Assembly: GCA_030734395.1 (NCBI GenBank)
Contig: JAUZTG010000016.1
Coordinates: 806,001 to 870,000 of the forward strand
From: Sarocladium kiliense
Taxonomy: Eukaryota > Ascomycota > Sordariomycetes > Hypocreales > Sarocladiaceae
Direction: 5' to 3'
DNA length: 64,000 nucleotides
In this document: positions 45,838-56,530 of the stretch, piece after piece
How the letters are laid out: every line of letters begins with the position of its first letter
Position numbering within the stretch: position 1 is the first letter of the stretch
Translations under genes and position numbers: made by a program
The notes under the pieces: generated by a model
Seen by the model: only the letters and a program-made list of their open reading frames with translations
The model's database searches: none
What the model was told of the DNA's origin: nothing

Positions 45838-47941
45838 CTACAGTTGGACATTAAAGTGCTGGCCGTTCCTGAAAGCCGTTTCGACCCACTGACGGTCCAT
45901 GTCAATATTCATAGAGTCCAGGACCTCTGCCCACAGATGAGGGTCGTCCTCGAAATTAAGCTCATGCTGGCTCTCATCCGCTAGAATCTCGGAAACCATG
46001 TTTCCACTGTTTGGAATCTCTTGTGCTGGGCCACTACCGGCTTCCGACCTTCTTGAGTTACCTCTCTCGATTGCAACCCTTGATGGTTGCGCAGGATTAA
46101 TGGCACCGCGTATCTTGGTCAAGAGCCCGAGGCACGCTCGGATGTATGAATTGCCCTGGTCTGCCATGGATTGCAATACGCCGAGGGCCATGCCCATGGC
46201 TGAGGCGTTGGTTTCGTTGTAAGGAAATGCTATATTGACCATGACAAGTAGCATCGCCGCCGAAAATGCCTGCTCCCCGTCGATGAAACCGTAAGTCGCT
46301 TGTCGGGTTGTTAGTCTAATGTCAACAAGAATGATCGACCGCGTGACATCTTACCGACAAGATTATACTGTGCTGCCGCGTGCAGAATAGAGGCACTAGA
46401 TCGTGCTGCAGATATTGCACGATCGATGACATTAACAATACTCGGTGACAGGCCTTCTTGCCAATTATCAGGGTTAAGACTCTGCGCATTCGGCCCGAGG
46501 TTACGCTGCACCGCGTACAAGAGTATCGGTCGCGCTGTCATGTTGATGCAATGGTAGTAATGGAGGTAGGTTGATACAACTTCGCGAGAAGGCATTGTGC
46601 CGGAATCGGGAGGGTTCGACCGGATCGACTCTGGCAGGCTCTCGAACCAGCTCGATAGGCGCTTCATGATTTGCTGGATACAGGCAGATAGATCTACCCC
46701 GGACTTCTGCTTTTTACGGTATATCTTTTCTCCAATCATCCCCTGTATTTTGGACAGCTCAGTATAAAGGGCCAACGTCGATGAGGATTCGTCACCGCTC
46801 GCATTCATGCCCGGCAACAAAACATCAATGTCCTCATCCTGGATTGACAAAGGGTGTCCTGACGTGACGCTGAGAAGCCTGTCCATGCTGTAAGTCGACC
46901 ACCATACCCGCCGCCGGTGCTCTCTCGATTCGTAGTCGATGTCCTGGTCTGAGACCTCTTGGTGTAGCCCCAGGGATATAGCCATTCTCAAGGCAGTTCC
47001 AATCATAAGGTATGCAGCGTCCCTCCTATTAATGGTCTGCATAAAATACGCGACATAGCTGAGAACCTCAATGAAGAGTATTGAACCTTCCTCGTATATG
47101 TTGGGGAGGAAGTCCAATGCGTGCTTAAAGTACGTGAAGCCAGGCGGGCCTTCTTTGCTGACCCATTGGTTGATGGAATACATCTGCCCAAAGGCCAGTG
47201 CAAGAAGGACTTGGCAGTATATCAGCCTCTCTTCCTGATTAGCAGGGTTCATCGAGCGACTGTAGACCAGCTGTAGGCGCGCGTCGAAGGCAGACTCGGT
47301 AAGGAACGAGAAGATGGTGCCTATATACGCATGTTGAGAGGCAAAGAGACGTTTTGCGATCTCGAAAGGTGGTAATTGGGGCAGCGCTGGGTTGTTAAGT
47401 CTCTTTGTCCAGCTTGTGTCGTCGTAATGGGGATATTTGTGCCATGCCAATGTCTCAGCAGTGGGATTCAGCCTGTTGGCTATGTATGTAGAAGACGAGT
47501 TTCCCATGAAGTCTAATTCATCGTCGCGAGTTGATACCTCAGCAAGACGAAGAATGACGATTGGTGAGGGATGCATGACTCACGGTACTCTCCAGAGCTT
47601 CCCACGACCCAATTGTCTGTTCCCGTAAAACTGAGCTCGATGTCTGGAGTCGTGCCATCCTCACTCGAGGGTACATCAGCGCCGACGATCGTGGCCGTTG
47701 CGCGACGGGCTTGTGCCTGGAGCTCGACCAGATATGTCTCAGAGACCATCACCTTCTTCTGTGACTCGGTATAGATACATGTGTGGCCAGCATTGCTGCA
47801 TGGAACACAAGGATGAGGAGGCTCTCCAAGGCATTTCGTCCTCCTTTTGCGACATCGGTCACAGGCTTTAGTAGATCTTCGAAGGACGTTCAAGGGAGAA
47901 TGACGGCCTCGAGCCAGAGCGTGTAGTGTCGATGATTGCAT
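45838..47941 (-). CDS. Zn2Cys6 transcription factor with fungal_trans domain
   Basis: A 658-residue Gal4-type regulator. Exons are 47941-47584, 47512-46355 and 46298-45838. The binuclear cluster is near the N-terminus: CDRCRKRRTKC, then CVPC and C after six residues; a basic linker follows. The exon 2 acceptor at 47513 is chosen because it yields GEYHFMGNSSSTYIAN, the usual lead-in to the middle homology region. That region contains GTALRMAISLGLHQEV and RRRVWWSTYSMDR. The third exon joins as NLVATYGFIDGEQAF. Nuclear, probably binding paired CGG triplets. Its 3' end faces the oxoprolinase with 175 bp between stops, which suggests control of the permease/oxoprolinase pair; the P450 on its other side is an alternative target. 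Confidence 0.93.
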
Positions 47942-48912
47942 TTTGGCTGCGACGGAGAATCATTGTCAAGAGCACTATTGTGCAGTCATTGAGACGACCA
48001 AGTCAAAGGACGCGAAGCACAATGGCAAACCCTCACAAAGGCGGTTACTGAGCAATACTGGAATTGACGCTAGGTTCTGCCACTGCATGAGGGGTACCAA
48101 GGAGCTGAGTGTTTGGAGCCCAGTCGATGGCCCAAGGCCTTGGGAACCATGTGAGGACTTGATTACTATCTGCTGGTTCCCTTTCCCCGCATCATTATCA
48201 TAGCTCTTTGCACGCTTGGGATTCGAGCGGAGATAAAGTAGCTTATTCGCAAAGGTACCAGTAAAACTCTTGTGGGTTCCTCAGCACAAACACTCAACCC
48301 TAAAGGCTTGAAGGACCTCCAGACGATGGAAAGAGACGATGAAAATTACATTTCTGTATTGATACATTACATACATGTAATCACCATTCTGCTTCCAGGC
48401 ACAAACGTTCACTTCTTGATATGCTTCTCCGTACATGCAGGGTAGTCAGACTACTTCTAGACCCTCGTAAGCGAGGGATGTGTAGATTGATCCACCCCTG
48501 CAGACTAACGTCGGAATCCACATGCCGATGGGGCAGCTGATAAGAGCTAAGCCTGGGCGATGTACTACCGCTCGGGTGATGGCAACCGATCTCATTGAAA
48601 CCCGGAGTACGCGTTGCGTGCAATGCTCACCGACTCTGATAGGCATCATGTAAGTCTCACGGACGCGGGCCGCCGAGGCCATGTCTGAGGCGACTCGATC
48701 GACGACCCTCTCCCCACGGGAATCCTATGGCACTGCGCTTTTACCCATCTGTAGGAATGGAAGCTGGGGTCTCTCTCATGACTATCATGTTATAAGTATG
48801 CATCGGGGATGACTTCGAGGAATCACAGTGCAAATAGGCGATAGAACCAAAGGCCACAGTCAAAGCACGAATTCGGCTCACCTGTTTTCTGCAACAGGCA
48901 AGGTAGTCCAAG
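47942..48912. promoter_or_regulatory. Divergent intergenic region, regulator / P450
   Basis: 971 bp between head-to-head genes, holding both promoters. No further gene seen. Confidence 0.5.
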
Positions 48913-50468
48913 ATGCTGTCGTTGAGTCTCATCGTCTTCGGCCTGGCTGCGGGTTTGGGATTGCTCACTATTCGGCTCTTCATCTCTTACTTGCGCCTGT
49001 CAAAGATTCCTGGACCGTTTGCAGCAAAGTTCACAGATCTTTGGAGGTTCCGTTCACAAAACACTGCCGGCCACGCCCAGAGGCTTGTCGAGTTGCACCG
49101 AAAACACGGCAAGCTTGTGCGCTTAGGACCGAATCACGTTAGCATCAGCGATCCCTCTGCAATCTCTACGGTCTACAGCATCAGCCCGACATGGGTCAAA
49201 GGCCCATCATATTACGGTGCGATGCCCATCAGCAAGAACGGCCCCGTGCCGTCAATAATCAGCATGAGTGAGGCTCAACACACTGCTGTGCGGAAGTCTG
49301 TTGGACGAGGATTCACCACGAATTCCTTGCTTGACTACGAGTCTTGTATTGAGACTACCTGCTACGAGCTCATTGATATTCTCAAATCGCGGGCCCAAGT
49401 AGATATCAACGAGTGGCTCCAGCTGTTTGCCATGGATATGATTATCCGCATTGCGTTCACGGACTCTCTGGGGATGTTGACACACGGCAAGGACGTTGAT
49501 GGTTCACTTGCAGCAGTTATGGACCGGTTCGACCACTGGGGTCAATGGGGCGCCGTTCCATCTCTTGACTACGCACTCAACAAAAGCCGATTAGCCACGA
49601 TGCTGAGAGGCGCTCGCAGCAGTCCTCTTGCCCGTGTCGCTCAAGAAAGGCTGGCAGTCAGGAGAGCGGACAAAGCCCAAAATCAGTTTAAGGATCTGTG
49701 CAGCAAAGTCCTCGACGGTCAACAGAAGTCGCAGCTGCTAAGGGATGATGATGTTCTGGGGATCATCATGTCCACCATTGGCGCTGGTGCTGATACAACC
49801 GCTGCCACCCTGACTTATACGGTTTACTTCTTGTCAAAGTACTCTCTGGCTCGAAAGAGGCTCAGGCAGGAAATTGATGAATGCCTCGCAGCTGGCACCT
49901 TGTCTCCTCTGCCGAAATGGAATGAGGTGAGCAAGATGGAGTACTTGGACGCCGTCCTCAAGGAATCCATGAGACTTTGCCCTGTTGCGTCTTGGGGTCT
50001 GGACAGGGTAGTGGCTCCTGAGGGTGCCACTATCTCGGGACAGTTCATCCCCGGGGGCACCGTTGTTGGATGTCAAATAGACGCAATCCATCGGGACACT
50101 GGGGTATTTGGAGCGGATGCAGAAATCTACAGGCCCGAACGCTGGCTCGAAGCAGGCGAGGAGCAACGCCGAGCGATGAACCGCGCGTTCCTTGCTTTTA
50201 GCGCTGGGAAACGGACTTGCACTGGCATCCATATCGCCTGGCTTGAGATGAAGAAGACCTTGCCCTTGCTCATGATCCACTTCGACGTAAGACCACAGCC
50301 CATACATACCCTTTGTTCTGCATATACTGACTGGCGAGATAGCTCGATCTCGTAGATCCCCAACAAGATGTGATGGACGGGATCCGGGTAAGCGCCGTCA
50401 AATATCCACCCCCCGTGATCATGAAGGTCACGAACCGCGATGTACTGCCTTTGTCACAAGAAGTCTAG
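48913..50468 (+). CDS. Cytochrome P450, pisatin-demethylase-like
   Basis: A 499-residue microsomal P450. Exon 1 (48913-50286) carries the N-terminal anchor and almost all of the fold; exon 2 (50343-50468) adds the last strands, joined as HFD-LDLVDPQQ. Motifs: hinge KIPGPFAAKFTDLWRF, I-helix GAGADTTAAT (about 293), ExxR as ESMR (about 352), PERW in YRPERWLEAG and haem loop FSAGKRTCTG (Cys about 436). The N-terminal pattern IPGPFAAKFTDLWRF with LVRLGPNHVSISDP resembles the CYP57/pisatin demethylase group, which includes O-demethylases of plant phenolics; substrate not claimed. Reading through the donor would end about 20 residues later without the conserved C-terminus. Confidence 0.92.
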
Positions 50469-51122
50469 CAACGCTCTTTGAGAAAGCAGAGCCGCTTATT
50501 TAACAGCATCGAAAATGGGCGACCGCTGATATTATGAGGTTGCATGATTCTTGGGGGCCACCTCATTGACGAGATGCTACCATAGGTAGGCTTGAAGTTG
50601 TCAGGTCGGAACACGAAGCGCTTATGTCGAAAATGAGGGGGCTAGACATTTGATACCGTTTTGAACGGTGGGGTTGTGCTTGGAAGCTTCCTATAACGGC
50701 GACCATTACCGCAGATTCAGGCTGCACGGGCTGTCGACTTTGGAAGCCAGGGTCCAGTATACAGGGTCTTGACGGGATCCCGTGTATTCTACTAGGTATG
50801 ATCGTATGTACTTGCAGAGGACGCAATACCAACTATATGCACATGATGACACGGTGGCCTGTTGAGAGGCCCGTGACAGTCAGCGCAGTATGCAAAGGAG
50901 AGAGTAAGACGAGCCATTTATTAATCTTACGACCGGGGCCTTGTCAGATTGTCTTGGGTTACAGGCTTTTACACAATCGGAATATTTAGAACCAGCAAAG
51001 TGGTTATTTATTAAGCTGCTACGGCCGCCAGGCAATGGTCGAGACGCTGCCACTTGCACAAACGATTTCCTCGGAAGCCTAACCAGAGAACCCTCATAAT
51101 AGTGCATGAAATACCCATCACT
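50469..51122. other. Tail-to-tail intergenic region
   Basis: 654 bp between converging genes. No supported coding sequence. Confidence 0.5.
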
Positions 51123-54100
51123 TTAGCATGCCCAGCGACAGTCCATATCTCTAGTCTATGCCGATCTTAGTTAGTATTCTCGCTTTCGCACCGATGGGTT
51201 ACCACTATCAAAGGTGTTGCTTACCGGTACCTTGCCAGAATTGCCCATAAGACCATCGATGAAATCGCCGATGATCTCGGCAGGATCCCAAGTCCCGTGA
51301 GTATCCCAGCGACCAACCTCGCATCGCGGGATTATCACCCTATTGTCGTCTGTATCTTCCGTGGTCCACGTGGTCGTACCCGCTGTGATCCTCACGCTGT
51401 AGATTGTGTACAGGAGAGGGTCCGGGCCGAAAGAGCCTGGTGGTGGTCGATCGCGCTTATTCGTACTCCCCAGCCAATTGTCAAGGAACTCATATTTCAT
51501 CTCATATGGGAGCTTGCCTGCGGGAATCGTGATTGTGTCGCCCCACTATCATGAAGATTCCATGTCAGTCTCTGTCAAAGGAGGTGTTGTTCGTTAAGGA
51601 CGACACTTACATTATGCTTCGTGTTTACCTCGCCATATCTGCCAATCTCAGTGCCTGCGCCGTCATAGATCGTTATACCTGTACTAAAGCCGCCGTTGTT
51701 GCCGTACTCGCGAATGTGAGTGTTGCAGGTTCCAGATACGAAAGGAGGTGGCTTGGTCTTGCAGATACACTTGCCGGCTTCACAGGCCTTCTCCTTGTCC
51801 GCGTCACAGGAGAGGAACCCGCACGCGTCTGCGTTTGTGCATGTTTTCTCCTGACATTTGCACCTCCCATCAGTGCACGCCCTCTCCTCGCTCACTGCGC
51901 ATTCAAGATAAGTGCAGGTGTCCACTGTTGAACAGATGCTTGGATCCTCGGGATTTTTGCATACGCAGACTCCCTCCTCGCACTTGGAGACGACCATACC
52001 TCCTGAGCACTCGGGGCCGGAGCATTCATTGTCAGAGGAGCATGTCTTCGCCGGAGGAGGTGGCGTTGGGCTTTTGCAAACGCAGACTCCCTCCTCACAC
52101 TTGGCGACCACCATACCTCCTGCGCACTCGGGGCCAGAACATTCATTGTCGGAGGAGCATGTCTTCGCCGGAGGAGGCGGCGTAGGACCTTTACATACAC
52201 AGATACCTTCTTCACAGGCGCTGGATGCGCCGCCGCCCACACAGTCAGGGCTTGAACAGTCCTCAGCTGTGGCGCAAGTCTTCGGAGGAGGAATGGTGCC
52301 ACCGGCACCGCCGCCGATGTCGTTGGGATCCAAGGGCTCCCCATTCTCATCAAACAACTGTTCCTCCGCGGATGGCGGCGCAGCACCTACAGGACACGAC
52401 TCGTCTGCCCTCTTCTCCTGAGACAGAACAAGCGGTCCCTGTCTCCAACTGACAGGTCCCCATACCTGCTTCACAGGGGAGATGATGCGCAGACTGCGAA
52501 AGGCCTCACATCGATTCTCGTCCACTTGTAACCAGTGTCGAGGAGAGTACTGAAAGACGGCCAAGGTCTTCTCCTGCTGACCAAATTGGCCAGCTAGTTC
52601 CTCTTGGTTCGATAGCAGCTCGTAGGTTATAGGGGCGACTGCCGCGGAAGGTACAAACTCCAGAACGATCCCCAAGAGCTCATCGACTTGCGGTTTATAC
52701 CACGGATTTGTCGTCGATCTGCCCCCGCCTTGAGGTTCTTCCATCACGGTGCCGTCATAACGTACACGGATCGAATTAGTCCTCGGAGTGAACACCAAGG
52801 CTTGGACGGAGTAGGCGCCGTTGGAAAAGTATCGCTGAACAGCATCTGGAAAAGAGGGTTGCCCTTGATCTGGGAGTCCGTTTCGAATGAAGTTCTTTGC
52901 TGCCTCAAATCCGGCTGGGTCACCGATGTTCTCCTCCTCCCATAAATGGGCGAGATAGATACCGAGGTTCGAGTACACAATGAGGGTAGTACAGCCCCAA
53001 GACGGACCTGCACCGGTGATGAATGGTCGCTCCAAGCCGTCAAGATCCCACATCGTTGAGGTAGCTACGTTGTCCACACCATCGAAGCCGTTGCCAGCAC
53101 TGTATTTGTCGATCAGATCTCTCGCGTACACAAACCATCTTGCCCTGCTCTGGTCGTCAAGACTGTCCGGTTCTGCAAAGCTGTCGACCAGGATAGGGCT
53201 GTTATCCTCCGGCGGGTGCGCTCTCTTAGCAAGACCCTCATGTTTCTGGCTTACGGCTCCACGTTTTAGGACGTCGCAAGATCCATCTCCGCAGCTTGTA
53301 GAACGGCAACTACCACTAATAGCAGGGGTAGTAGTGGTCGTTGTTGTGGTTGCGGTTGACGTTGGCGTACACTCCGTTGGTTCAGGGGTCTCGCATGGAA
53401 TGCTCTCGGACCTGGTTTCGCATGTAAATGTTGTTTGCGGAGCTGCTGGGTCAGTCTGGGACTGGACGATGCATCCCTGAGTGCAGGTGACCGTAAGTAC
53501 GCAATTCTCCTCCTCCTCATCCTCCTCGTCCTCCTCGTCCTCCTCGTCCTCCTCATCCTCGTCGTCGTCTTCGTCGTCGTCATCGTCTTGATCATCCTGG
53601 TTGTCGTTACTTGGACAGTTGCCGATTTTGAACCCAAGAATGTTCACGCAGAACTCGGGCAGCTTGATTTGAATATTCGCAGGGAGAGGGACACATCCCC
53701 AGCAAATGACTGGCGGTTTGCCCAACACAACGATGATAGGTACAACTGTCGGATCACTACTACCTTCAGAGGTTGTAGTCGTAACCATGTTCTCAGTGAT
53801 AACATCCGTGATCGTCTGGAGTGATGCTCCGGGAGGGAGGGATGTTAATGTCGTGGTCACGACAGCTTCTTCTTCTGTTTTGCAGACGCATTTCCCCCCC
53901 TCACAGACCTTGGTTTTACCATCTCCTTCACAGTCTGGCAAAGAGGCGCATTCTTCATCAGCCGAGCAGGTCTCAGGGACCGGAGGGCCCTCTTGGTCGG
54001 TACAGGTGCATGTCCCCTCCTCACAAGCAATAGTTTTGCCATCCCCTGTGCAGTCAGGAAGATTGCATTCTGCTACCGCAGTGCAGGCTTGAGGGGGAGG

Positions 54101-55552
54101 ATCGCTGCCATTACCTAGGATGCCAGTCAGGCTCTCCAAGTCAGGCCCGATCATGTTGCCACTATTATTAACTTCTTCTTGAGCAGGTCCCACCACGGCT
54201 GGATCTGTCGAAGTTTGGCCCTTCTCCAGGGCACTAAGGATCGCCAGGAGCTCGCAGTTGATCTTCTGTAGCTGCAAAACCAGTTGATTGGCATCCTGCC
54301 TCTTGGCCGGGGTAGACAATTCCGGGCAGTCAAAGATATGCTGCCCATCAGGGAGTCCTCCTGCGATCTCGCCTAACGTAGGGATGAGTTCCTCAATGCT
54401 TTCGACAGCGGCAGTAGCCTTGGCTGGATCAGGGGCATCAGCCCATGCTGTTGCCAGTGGAAGAATATCCGTGACCACCTGGGAGGAGATAGAAGAGATA
54501 CTGCTGTGGAATGCGTCCCCAGCAATATCTATTGTTGGTTCAGGTGCTGAGGTGAGGGTAATTGGAGCGGTGATTGGGCCACCGTGGATAATGATGACAG
54601 AGACCACGGCGCCACCCTCTTGGGTGATCTGCGTTGGCACGAATGTTGGTGTAGGAGGTATCTCAGGAGGTCTGTCGTCTGTGGTCTTGCATGTGCATTT
54701 GCCCTCTTCACAAGCCACGGTCTTGTCGTCTCCTGCACAGTCAGGCAATGAACACTCTTCCGCCACAGCACAAGCTTGAGGAGGAGGATCAGTAGAACCC
54801 GCTGTTTTGCATACACATATACCCTCCTCACAGGCAACCGTTTTTTCATCTCCTGTACAGTCGGGAAGTGAGCACTCCTCGGGTACAGAGCATGTAGGAG
54901 GGTCGCTTTGACCAGTGGTCTGGCATACACATGCACCCTCCACGCAAGCAACCGTTTTGCCATCTCCTGTGCAATCAGGAAGTGAGCACTCCTCGGGTAC
55001 AGAGCATGTAGGAGGGTTGCTTTGACCAGTGGTCTGGCAGATGCATACACCACCCTCACAAGAAACTGTTTTGCCATCACCTGTGCAATCAGGAAGTGAG
55101 CACTCTTCAGGTGCAGAGCATGTAGGAGGGTCGCTTTGACCAGTGGTCTGGCATACACATGCACCCTCCACGCAAGCAACCGTTTTGCCATCTCCTGTGC
55201 AGTCAGGAAGTGAGCATTCTGTGGCTACCGAGCAGGTAGGAGGAGAGTCGTCTCCATTGCCGTCGACTGGTGATTTGCACAGACATGAGCCATCCTGACA
55301 GACACTGTAATAGCCCCCTCCTGCGCAACTCGGGCTCGAGCACTCGTAATCTGTGGTACAGGCCTGTCGTGGTATCAGAAAACCGTGTTCGCCAGGAAAG
55401 GGACAGGCTAGGTCCTCATAGCCTGGACCTCGCAAACAGCAGCCGCCGCTTTGGTATTGTGATATGTCCTGGCATGGAGGCCATTCCTGCGCGTTCGAGA
55501 CGACGACGCACAAGACCACAAGCCAGGTAACAGCCCTGGACAGTTGGGACAT
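51123..55552 (-). CDS. Giant secreted modular cysteine-rich protein
   Basis: About 1,431 residues. Exons are 55552-51611, 51545-51225 and 51155-51123; the last intron has a good donor, branch site and acceptor, but reading through would end at 51171 instead. A signal peptide (1-21) is followed by thirteen six-cysteine modules, each with spacing like CSSDNECSGPECAGG followed by a C-x4-C-x-C ending. Modules 1-6 lie at about 65-289, 7-8 at about 490-560 and 9-13 at about 1090-1265. Between them are a Thr/Pro-rich stretch, an Asp/Glu tract (about 650-681) and a central domain (about 777-1047) bracketed by Lys-Arg sites. The C-terminal domain contains WGDTITIPAGKLPYEM. I recall similar central and C-terminal segments in fungal secreted proteins linked to GH18 chitinases, but no catalytic domain is seen. 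Function unknown; a wall or adhesion role is speculative. Confidence 0.85.
51955..52200 (-). repeat. Tandem coding repeat, 117-bp unit (modules 10-11)
   Basis: Two nearly identical copies 117 bp apart encode modules 10 and 11, a recent internal duplication. Confidence 0.8.
53507..53607 (-). repeat. Low-complexity Asp/Glu tract
   Basis: GAC/GAT/GAG/GAA-type codons give about 30 acidic residues almost without interruption. The antisense strand reads as Leu/Val and creates spurious hydrophobic ORFs. Confidence 0.85.
54880..55235 (-). repeat. Tandem coding repeat, 114-bp unit (modules 2-5)
   Basis: A shared segment starts at 54910, 55024 and 55138, exactly 114 bp (38 codons) apart. Copies differ at few positions. 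Confidence 0.85.
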
Positions 55553-55711
55553 TACTATATCAAGTGGCCCAGGGGTAAAAGAAAAGCATGAAGGTAAGTG
55601 AAAGAAATATACAACTTGTAGTGATTGTGATAAGTGGCATCCGAATAGTAAGTGACTGCGATGTTACTTGGAGGTTATTTAATAAGCCACTATACGTCTG
55701 TCTGCTACCTC

Positions 55712-55717
55712 TTTATA
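55712..55717 (-). promoter_or_regulatory. TATA box of the modular protein gene
   Basis: TATAAA on the minus strand, 160 bp upstream of the ATG at 55552. Confidence 0.45.
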
Positions 55718-56054
55718 TCTCAACGGCAATGTCGCACTCCTGATGGAGTGAACAGGAGACTGAAGCCATGATCCTCCTGAGCTGAGACGAAGTCCTATTA
55801 GCAGTAGCGAAGCGCCTGTTATTGCCAAGACGTGTCCTATACGGCACTGTCTATGTCTTCGTCCGCGTAGGATGCTATGTCTATTAGTGGCCTATCCTCA
55901 GCCGTACGCCCGACCCCCAAGTCACAGCGTATGCAAAGTCCTATTTAGGTCATGATGCCAATCCTTCGAGGCTATGCAGATGACGAAGGATGCTTAAATA
56001 TATGAAGGTTTTGGGGTCCGTCAGACTGCAACCAGTTGCGGTGCTGCTCTTTTG

Positions 56055-56152
56055 GTCTGTGCCGCACGACAGCGTCTCTACCGCGCGACAGTGTCCGTGC
56101 CGCCTGACCGCGTCTGTGCCGTGCGACTACTATGTCTTTACCGCGCTGAACC
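56055..56152 (+). repeat. Degenerate 19-bp minisatellite, about five units
   Basis: Units start at 56055, 56074, 56093, 56112 and 56134, each beginning GTCTGTGCCG or a close variant; the fourth is 22 bp. Confidence 0.7.
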
Positions 56153-56530
56153 ACGCGCCTAGGTCAGTAGTGGTATTAGTCATGTGCAGCGAGCGCTCTT
56201 GAATTAGGTTTCAAGTCCTCCGTACTGCTGAAATGATGACATAACATAATATCATCCCCTACAAGTCATCAATTTCGGCCGCTTGGTGTAAAAGCAGCAA
56301 CCCCCAACCATCACCTCCAGATCCGACACTGCAAAGCTCAACCTATTCAAACTCGCCCCCCCCCCGTTCGCCGTTGTCGGCATATAGCTAGGACAAACAA
56401 GCTTCGGCCCATTTGACCCACCCCTTCTGTGGATTGAACTTAACATACCAACTACATCCAAAAGAGACATACTTTCTTGACATACTTTCTTTCTTCCGCA
56501 AAGATCCGGCCATTCGCATCACAATCTGTA

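Larger units (their letters stand above)
55553..56530. promoter_or_regulatory. Divergent intergenic region with a minisatellite
   Basis: About 980 bp between the head-to-head modular-protein and F-box genes. It holds the TATA box and the degenerate 19-bp repeat listed separately, and a C10 run near 56352. Confidence 0.5.

Noticed and set aside
53435..53824. Plus-strand ORF with a long Leu/Val run, apparently a membrane helix
   Set aside because: It is the antisense of the Asp/Glu tract in the modular protein; the hydrophobic run is a by-product of GAN codons read backwards.
54880..55235. Regularly spaced 114-bp repeats resembling an array
   Set aside because: They lie wholly inside an open frame, keep codon phase and encode cysteine modules; not CRISPR and not a satellite.
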